From: CAG-791 sp002390025
Lineage (GTDB): Bacteria; Bacillota; Clostridia; Lachnospirales; Lachnospiraceae
DNA length: 35,215 bases
Direction: 5' to 3'
NCBI GenBank assembly: GCA_946543465.1
Contig: CAMNLR010000147.1
Span: forward strand, 1 to 35,215
Both the position numbers and the translations under genes were made by a program. Shown here piece by piece: positions 30,172 through 35,215 of the stretch. The notes under the pieces were generated by a model, which was not told where the DNA came from, searched no databases, and saw only the letters and a program-made list of their open reading frames with translations. The stretch's first letter is position 1. The number at the start of each line of letters is the position of its first letter.

Positions 30172-30570
30172 ATGAGCAAAACGATTGAAGAATTACTGAA
30201 CACCTCATATTGGATCATCGATATTCTGCCGAAGCAGGTTCCGGCTCATAGTGCAGGACAATACTTTGCCGTAGAGAAATATCTGAGAGATACACAGCTT
30301 TCTGATATCAAAAAGAAGCATGTGAATATGATCCTGAAGCTGAACTGCTATAAGGATATTTCTCTGGAAGAAGACGGAGCAGTTAATATTTCCCCGGAGC
30401 AGATTGCAGACGCTATCTATAAGCGGTATGTGAATATCATGGTAGAGGACGCCCTGATCCTCTCCGAACCGGAGGATACACATCTGACGATCTTTAACCC
30501 GGACGAAGAGCTGCTTGCACTTGTCAGAGAACTGGCCTCAAGTGAAGGGATGTTTGTCTGGAGGAATTGA
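30172..30570 (+). CDS. Conserved-looking protein of unknown function
   Basis: 132 residues, soluble, rich in charged helices. It starts MSKTIEELLNTSYWIIDILP and includes QVPAHSAGQYFAVEKYLRD, ISPEQIADAIYKRYVNIMVE and a C-terminal FNPDEELLALVRELASSEGM ending in FVWRN. AAGGA lies at 30158-30162, ten bases upstream of the start. No catalytic motif is visible. The Trp-Ile-Ile-Asp-Ile-Leu-Pro opening is seen in uncharacterised Firmicute proteins in my memory. The REP-like element and ATPase remnant begin only 24 bases after its stop. Confidence 0.75.
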   Translation: MSKTIEELLNTSYWIIDILPKQVPAHSAGQYFAVEKYLRDTQLSDIKKKHVNMILKLNCYKDISLEEDGAVNISPEQIADAIYKRYVNIMVEDALILSEPEDTHLTIFNPDEELLALVRELASSEGMFVWRN

Positions 30571-30594
30571 ATGAAGAACTGCTTGCTGAGGAAA

Positions 30595-30626
30595 CACACG
30601 GGGACGGTCCTTTTGTGTCTGTCCCC
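30595..30626 (+). repeat. REP-like element, left member of inverted pair B
   Basis: GGGGACGGTCCTTTTGTGTC (30600-30619) followed by TGTCCCC, so its own ends can pair (GGGGAC with GTCCCC). An inverted copy lies at 31481-31505. Same GGGGACGG family as pair A but with a different inner sequence. Confidence 0.7.
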
Positions 30627-30662
30627 ACTGTACCCGGACCTGTTTTGCCTTTGAAATCTCAC

Positions 30663-31475
30663 CTAAATCGACTGAACAGCCCAAAGAGGGACATTGATCA
30701 TCCAGTCCTGTTTGCGATAGGACGACATGGAGGTGCGGATTGCCAGGGCTGGATGATATTTATCACAATAGAAACGAAGGCCCTTGGCCTTCAGATTCTC
30801 TTCCGCTTTTATCTCCAAAGGTACAATATCAGAGTCTTTCTGGAACAAAAAATCCACTTCGTAGATGGATTTTTCTGTGGCGAAATAGTAAAGCGAATAG
30901 TTCGTCTCACATGCCAGCTGCTGGAGAACGTATTGCTCTGTCAGTGCGCCTTTAAACTCCGTGAATGCATTATTTCCGGACAGAATACTGCGGAAATCCA
31001 GTTCATTGAGCGCACCCAAAAGACCGGAACAGATTGATCCCTTCGTTATGATAATCTTCCAGAAAGTCAGCCAGTTTCTGCTCGCCTAATGCGAAGAGAA
31101 ACTCCTGAAAACTCATGGGATACATGTGAAGCTCATCAACTTTGCCGACCGGAAAAGACACGCCCTCATGCAGAGCTGCACCTAATAGAGAGCCGGCGGC
31201 ACATACATTGAGCTCCGGCATATCCTCACAAAAATACTTGAGGGACTCCAAAAATAATTGAGGGACTCCAGGACCTTGACGGCACCCTGGATATCGTCAA
31301 AGATGAGACGAGTGTTTGCCGGATCGATCGTGACATGCAGTTCAATTTCCAGTGCGGTGAGAATTCTGTGTACACTGTAGTCCGGATCGAAGATATCCGC
31401 GATCCGTCGGTTGTTGTAAAAAGAAATGTAAACAACATTGTCATAACAGTTATCTTTTGTGAAGCGTTGGAACAT
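30663..31475 (-). pseudogene. Remnant of an AAA ATPase/DUF4143 protein without Walker A
   Basis: Three blocks in two frames together match an AAA_14/DUF4143 protein (usually near 400-450 residues). First, DNVVYISFYNNRRIADIFDP through DPANTRLIFDDIQGAVKVLE (Walker B area). Second, YFCEDMPELNVCAAGSLLGA and FPVGKVDELHMYPMSFQEFL. Third, the C-terminal DUF4143 part with ALTEQYVLQQLACETNYSLY, EVDFLFQKDSDIVPLEIKAE and NLKAKGLRFYCDKY. The P-loop GARQVGKTTL expected at the start is gone, replaced by REP-like DNA, and the middle is deleted around 31010-31060. ATP binding is impossible. It is bracketed by the two REP-like elements of pair B. Confidence 0.82.
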
Positions 31476-31480
31476 AAGGA

Positions 31481-31505
31481 ACAGATACAAAAGGACCGTC
31501 CCTTG
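31481..31505 (-). repeat. REP-like element, right member of inverted pair B
   Basis: The minus strand reads GGGACGGTCCTTTTGTATCT, matching 30601-30620 with one difference. It lies exactly at the broken 5' edge of the ATPase remnant and about 40 bases before the oxidoreductase start. Confidence 0.7.
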
Positions 31506-31542
31506 GTTACCTTGGTTATCGAGGAGTTTTGTGAGGTGCTTT

Positions 31543-32118
31543 ATGGAAAAATCAATACTATTTGTAAATGCCTGTGTGCGAAAAGAGTCCAGGACACGAA
31601 GATTAGCCGGGAAGTTGCTCTCGAAGCTGGGCAGACCGTTTGAAGAAGTTCGTCTGGTAGAGATCGCGTTCCCTACAAGCAACGAAGAATATCTCAACAA
31701 AAGGGATCAGCTGATATCAAAGGGTGATTGGCAAAATCCATTGTTTGATCGGGCACGGCAGTTCTCCGAAGCAGAAACCATTGTGATAGCAGCACCATAC
31801 TGGGATCTTTCCTTTCCGGCAATGCTGAAGCAGTACTTGGAACAGATCAATGTGGTGGGAATTACCTTCAAGTATTCAGAGGAAGGCATACCGATCGGTT
31901 TATGCAGTGCGAAGAGCCTTTATTATGTGACTACAGCCGGAGGCTGTTATGTGCCGGAAGATTACGGATTCGGATATGTAAAAGCACTGGCTCAAAATTA
32001 CTATGGCATTCAGGATGTCAGAAAATTAGAGGCGGTTGGACTCGATATCGAGGGATCTGATGTCAATGCGATTATGATATCAGCAGAAGAGGCTCTGTCA
32101 GATTTTGGATTGGATTGA
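31543..32118 (+). CDS. Flavodoxin-like NAD(P)H oxidoreductase (azoreductase/MdaB type)
   Basis: 191 residues of the Flavodoxin_2 fold. ILFVNACVRKESRTRRLAG is the FMN phosphate loop (S/R-rich opening), VIAAPYWDLSFPAMLKQYLE is the conserved flavin and dimer segment, and YYVTTAGGCYVPEDYGFGYV is the second flavin loop. Such enzymes reduce quinones, azo or nitro compounds with NAD(P)H. ATG 31543 follows GAGGTG at 31533-31538; the longer frame from 31459 runs through the REP-like repeat and was rejected. It differs from the short flavodoxin at 18834 in subfamily. Confidence 0.9.
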   Translation: MEKSILFVNACVRKESRTRRLAGKLLSKLGRPFEEVRLVEIAFPTSNEEYLNKRDQLISKGDWQNPLFDRARQFSEAETIVIAAPYWDLSFPAMLKQYLEQINVVGITFKYSEEGIPIGLCSAKSLYYVTTAGGCYVPEDYGFGYVKALAQNYYGIQDVRKLEAVGLDIEGSDVNAIMISAEEALSDFGLD

Positions 32119-32179
32119 GCGGTATACAACCAAACACTGAAACCTGCGTCTCATTTTCTGTCACAGCAGCCGCCCCGGT

Positions 32180-34024
32180 TCACCCCAGGTACTTAAAACA
32201 CAGCATGGTGATATCATCCGACTGGGGCGAGCCTCCTGCAAAGCGCTCCAGCGCGCTGCGGACGAAGTAGATGACCTCTGATGGTTTCTCCGCTTCTGCC
32301 AGATTCAGGGTCTCGATAAGGTGTGCCTCTCCAAAGAGCTCCAGCGCAGGGTTTGTCGCCTCGGTCACGCCGTCTGTGTAGACAAACAGGCTGTCCCCGG
32401 GGGAGAGTTGGAATTCGCGGTTGTTGTATTTTGCCCTCTTACTGATCCCGACGACGATATCGTGCTTATAGCGGATCTCTTCAAAGGTCCCTGCGGCCCT
32501 GCGGACGCAGGGATTTTCGTGTCCGGCATTGCAGACGAGTCCCTTGCCGGTGGAGATCTCGAGCACCGCGAGCCAGACTGTGACGAACATCATCGAGGAG
32601 TTTCTCTCGCAGAGCTGCAGATTGACATTTGTGAGGGCTTTAGCCGGATCGCACCCGCTCATCAGCTGATTTTTGATAAGCGTCTTGGAGACCATCATAA
32701 AGAGCGCGGCGGGGATTCCTTTGTCGGACACGTCCGCGATCACTAGCGCCAGATGGTCCGGATCGATCAAAAAGAAGTCATAGAAATCGCCGCCCACCTC
32801 CTTGGCCGGCGTCATGGAGGCAAAGAGTTCGAACTCCGTCCGGTCGGGAAAGGGCGGAAAAATCATCGGCAGCATGTTGACCTGGATGTCCGCCGCCAGC
32901 TTGAGTTCCTTATCCAGCCGGTCCAGTTCCGACATCATGGACACGATGCCCTTCATCGTATCTCCGGCCTCTTTTTCTTCCGTGACTGTCTGAAGGAAAG
33001 TGATCACATCTTCATCGCCTGTCCGCATGCGGCAGCGCGTTGTAATACTGAGCTTTCCGTCCGGGTGCTCCTTATGATATTTGTCGACCGCCTCGTCCAC
33101 CAGGGAGGTCAGATACTGCATGGTCGAGCGGCTGTCAGAGTCGGAGAACATGAAAAAGCGCGCCGCTTCTGCCCTGATCACATCCCCCTTTTCATGGAGG
33201 GAGCTGCGCAGGACTTCAAATCCTGCCTCCCTGTCTCCGTCCGTTTCCAGGATGAGGGCGCTCTTTACATCCTTTTTGCCGATCAGGGCCATGTCATACA
33301 GATAGGCCAGATAACTCCTGTTGTAGAGCCCTGATTCTTCGTCCACGTAGCGCAGCTCCGTGATCATGGAAAAGTACAGCAGCGTCAGACCGACCGAGAA
33401 CCCCAGCATGCTCGTGTCAAAGGGGGTAAACAGGATCGGAACAAGGCCCGTCAGCACGGACAGGATCATGGGCGTGATGCGAAAGAAGCGGTCCTTCTTC
33501 GCTTTTTTGTCAAAAACCAGTACATAAGCAGCGGACAGGCCAAAATATACCGTCTCCATGATGTACATTACATAGTAGAGCGGTCTGAGAACAGCCCGGT
33601 TGTCCGCCCCGATCACAAAGATGATCCCGGTAAACAGATTGATGATAAAAAGGACCGCGTAGAGAACAATGGGGGCCGCAAGAGCCCGGGAAGAGGCTGA
33701 TTTCCAGTCCTTCTTACCGTATAGTTTGCTCTGAACATAGATCAGCCACAGCTGAAGGATGCACAGAACCGCGAAACAGCGGAGTGTCCGCGCAATCAGC
33801 GCAGCTGTACGGCACCACGGCATGGTCTGTTCGTACATCGCGTCATAGACGAAGCTGAAAACACAGGCTGCCGTGACCACGCAGCTGAGCAGATAGAAGA
33901 GCCGCAGCGAACGAGTCCGGCGACTGCGAAGGCGCTCCGACAGGAGCAGCAAAAGGACCATGACCAGGAGCGCAGCTGCGTCCACATAACAGGATACGAT
34001 AGCATTTCCGACGATCGCATTCAT
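32180..34024 (-). CDS. Membrane sensor with degenerate GGDEF-like region and SpoIIE-type phosphatase
   Basis: 614 residues. The N-terminal about 220 residues contain some seven hydrophobic helices (AAALLVMVLLLLLSE, LFYLLSCVVTAACVFSF, VLYAVLFIINLFTGIIFVIG). DEESGLYNRSYLAYLYD near 230 then resembles the DxLTGLYNR opening of GGDEF domains, but the GGDEF signature is lost (RFFMFSD stands near its place). A coiled stretch around 370-390 leads to a PP2C/SpoIIE domain: LAADIQVNMLPMIFPPFP, VGGDFYDFF, LVIADVSDKGIPAALFM, LVCNAGHENP and SDDITMLCF, with metal Asp residues present. It should dephosphorylate a Ser/Thr-phosphorylated partner, such as an anti-sigma antagonist, in response to a membrane signal. 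No partner lies in this window. Confidence 0.9.
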   Translation of the reverse strand: MNAIVGNAIVSCYVDAAALLVMVLLLLLSERLRSRRTRSLRLFYLLSCVVTAACVFSFVYDAMYEQTMPWCRTAALIARTLRCFAVLCILQLWLIYVQSKLYGKKDWKSASSRALAAPIVLYAVLFIINLFTGIIFVIGADNRAVLRPLYYVMYIMETVYFGLSAAYVLVFDKKAKKDRFFRITPMILSVLTGLVPILFTPFDTSMLGFSVGLTLLYFSMITELRYVDEESGLYNRSYLAYLYDMALIGKKDVKSALILETDGDREAGFEVLRSSLHEKGDVIRAEAARFFMFSDSDSRSTMQYLTSLVDEAVDKYHKEHPDGKLSITTRCRMRTGDEDVITFLQTVTEEKEAGDTMKGIVSMMSELDRLDKELKLAADIQVNMLPMIFPPFPDRTEFELFASMTPAKEVGGDFYDFFLIDPDHLALVIADVSDKGIPAALFMMVSKTLIKNQLMSGCDPAKALTNVNLQLCERNSSMMFVTVWLAVLEISTGKGLVCNAGHENPCVRRAAGTFEEIRYKHDIVVGISKRAKYNNREFQLSPGDSLFVYTDGVTEATNPALELFGEAHLIETLNLAEAEKPSEVIYFVRSALERFAGGSPQSDDITMLCFKYLG

Positions 34025-34036
34025 TTCAATTCCTCA

Positions 34037-34741
34037 TTACTTTGTTAAAGGGCGCGCGTTGATCCGCTGCGCCGCTTTTTCATTTTCCTCGTAAATGGAC
34101 TGATCCATCACATAAATATGCGTGCAGACAAGGTACAGGGTGTAAGTGAAGGCGGTAGAAGAGATCCCCCTGAACCAGATTCCCCAGAGGATCCTGGAGA
34201 CTATGACCAGGGTCCCCAGACAGACCAGGCGCAGGCTGAGCTTTCGCACTCTTTCCAGGCAGACCAGAAAATAGAGGACCACCGGCACAAAGACCAGATT
34301 GTGAACGGGCCCGTAATAATAAAGATTGTCCTCCCTGATCACAAAAAGCCACCCGGTCCACAGATTCAGCAGTAACATGGCAAGAATGACGAAACACGGA
34401 ATACCGTACAGAACTTTCAGCTTCCGGAGCCGGTCCTTGCTCCCGTAGACACGGAAATCCAGATAGAGGAGATAAAAATAGGGAAACAACTCAAATGCAG
34501 CGTAAAAAACGATATTTCCAATCATGATCAGGACCCGGACGGAAGGGTTGGCATTGCCCTCCCAGAGATAGGTCAGGGCGTCCGCGACTGCCAGCGCCAT
34601 ATTGACCAGCACCAGGGCAAAAAACAGCCGATCGTCCAGTCTGCCCCGCTGCCGATACAGAGAGGTATAGATCAAAAGACCTCCCATGAAGAACAAAGAG
34701 GTCACATCCATTATGATACTTCCGGCTGCTCCAGTCGACAT
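34037..34741 (-). CDS. Stand-alone membrane sensor-domain protein, paralogue of the phosphatase N-terminus
   Basis: 234 residues, about seven hydrophobic helices and a short charged tail (EENEKAAQRINARPLTK). It resembles the N-terminus of the following phosphatase: YLDFRVYGSKDRLRKLK against YVQSKLYGKKDWKSASS, and LLNLWTGWLFVIREDN against IINLFTGIIFVIGADN. No output domain is present. I chose ATG 34741 because AGGAGG lies eight bases upstream on the minus strand; the frame to 34852 adds 37 unsupported residues. Only 12 bases separate it from the phosphatase, so both are likely co-translated and might form a heteromeric sensor. Confidence 0.85.
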   Translation of the reverse strand: MSTGAAGSIIMDVTSLFFMGGLLIYTSLYRQRGRLDDRLFFALVLVNMALAVADALTYLWEGNANPSVRVLIMIGNIVFYAAFELFPYFYLLYLDFRVYGSKDRLRKLKVLYGIPCFVILAMLLLNLWTGWLFVIREDNLYYYGPVHNLVFVPVVLYFLVCLERVRKLSLRLVCLGTLVIVSRILWGIWFRGISSTAFTYTLYLVCTHIYVMDQSIYEENEKAAQRINARPLTK

Positions 34742-34884
34742 AGCTTCTACCTCCTGCTGCACGAATATCGGTACCGCGATTGTCGGTATCGTGTACCTTG
34801 CACAGTGATTTATGCACGAATTCATTATCTGGTTTGCGGCGGAATGTGTCAAGGGAACACTGCCAGTGTGATGATAGTGCTCGA

Positions 34885-34921
34885 TTTACTTACTAAAATT
34901 TGGTAATATATAGTAAGTAAA
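34885..34921 (+). promoter_or_regulatory. Perfect 11-bp inverted repeat upstream of the Fic gene
   Basis: TTTACTTACTA (34885-34895) and TAGTAAGTAAA (34911-34921) enclose an AT-rich -10-like area and end ten bases before the start codon. It is a strong operator candidate, possibly for autoregulation. Confidence 0.75.
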
Positions 34922-34930
34922 GGGGGACGC

Positions 34931-35215
34931 ATGAGAACATTCGATTACAGCTTTTTGAAAAATCATATACCGGGTCAGATCGTCAGTATTTCCAATGTTA
35001 TTTCTGATTTGAACGCAAAGGAAACTATACGCAGAAAACAGAATCCGAAGGCATTTGATGCGCTGAAACAGAGGGCAATCGTTGAATCTGTAAAGGGGAG
35101 TAATGCAATTGAGGGAATTGTGACGACAGACGACCGCATTTTGGATCTGGTGAAAGGTGCTGTTCCTGTTTCCCATGATGAGAAGGAGATTTCCGGGTAT
35201 AAAGACGCGCTTTCC
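34931..35215 (+). CDS. Fic-family protein, 3' end outside window
   Basis: The first 95 residues are visible. MRTFDYSFLKNHIPGQIVSI, then RAIVESVKGSNAIEGI and TTDDRILDLVKG match the N-terminal region of Fic/DOC AMP-transferase-like proteins. SNAIEG (S57-E61-G62) fits the [S/T]xxxE[G/N] inhibitory-helix motif, whose Glu blocks ATP gamma-phosphate binding. The catalytic HPFxxGNGR motif would lie beyond the window. ATG 34931 follows AAAGGGGG at 34919-34926. Some members carry a C-terminal winged helix and bind their own promoter, which would suit the inverted repeat upstream. A truncated relative lies at 20575-20705. Confidence 0.85.
   Translation, partial: MRTFDYSFLKNHIPGQIVSISNVISDLNAKETIRRKQNPKAFDALKQRAIVESVKGSNAIEGIVTTDDRILDLVKGAVPVSHDEKEISGYKDALS

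Noticed and set aside
31182..31700. Single minus-strand protein of 172 residues
   Set aside because: Only its middle third is ATPase-like; the start runs across the REP-like element and the antisense of the oxidoreductase gene, so it was treated as part of the remnant.

Overview
The window looks like a chromosomal stretch of an anaerobic gut Clostridium-type Firmicute, most likely Lachnospiraceae-like. This rests on protein style (radical SAM SPL-family protein, EFR1-type flavodoxin/ferredoxin, PTP-like phytase, glycyl radical enzyme with activase, SpoIIE-type phosphatase), strong AGGAGG-type ribosome binding sites, a TPP riboswitch and many Rho-independent terminators. Base composition appears roughly balanced. 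I saw no rRNA, tRNA, CRISPR array or intact transposase.

Layout. 1-1640: end of a sugar isomerase, a small membrane protein and a broken ribose-type permease, i.e. a decayed sugar cassette. 1648-2679: a VapC/Phd-type toxin-antitoxin pair bracketed by inverted REP-like elements. 2699-4802: SPL-type radical SAM protein, a 57-residue conserved-looking protein, exonuclease III. 4877-9112: thiamine salvage operon (promoter, TPP riboswitch, terminator, tenA, ThiZ-, ThiX- and ThiY-like ABC transporter) with unusual short tandem arrays or a long hairpin in its three intercistronic gaps. 9250-9691: remnants of a GH5 hydrolase and a GNAT acetyltransferase. 9806-11903: an orphan membrane protein and a GpsA-like dehydrogenase behind a structured leader. 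12104-14131: a D-amino-acid-transaminase-like gene divergent from a LysR regulator. 14167-17925: long fused mannose-6-phosphate isomerase, remnants of an ABC permease and of malQ, and an esterase. 18073-20349: TetR regulator with a consensus promoter between two matching palindromes, a flavodoxin and a CMD-cupin protein. 20575-22426: a Fic gene remnant, pncB and a decayed gene. 22439-27775: DeoR regulator, glycyl radical activase, glycyl radical enzyme and fructose-6-phosphate-aldolase-type protein. 27866-32118: EFR1, phytase lipoprotein, ACT protein, an unknown protein, a REP-flanked ATPase remnant and an NAD(P)H oxidoreductase. 32180-34741: two minus-strand membrane-sensor genes, one carrying a SpoIIE phosphatase. 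34931-end: start of a Fic-family gene.

How it works together. The most coherent metabolic unit is DeoR-activase-GRE-FSA, the same set as E. coli ybiW/ybiY/fsaA, for which a radical-based 1,5-anhydroglucitol-6-phosphate route has been proposed. The thiamine block would import and hydrolyse degraded pyrimidine precursors under TPP control.

Two themes stand out beyond ordinary gene content. First, at least eight gene remnants lie in 35 kb, several keeping both ends of a gene while the middle is gone. Second, structured repeats fill gene gaps: four different short tandem arrays with units of 9, 11, about 15 and 17 bp, a duplicated terminator-like element, and two inverted REP pairs, each pair sharing its own sequence variant and each enclosing an accessory module.
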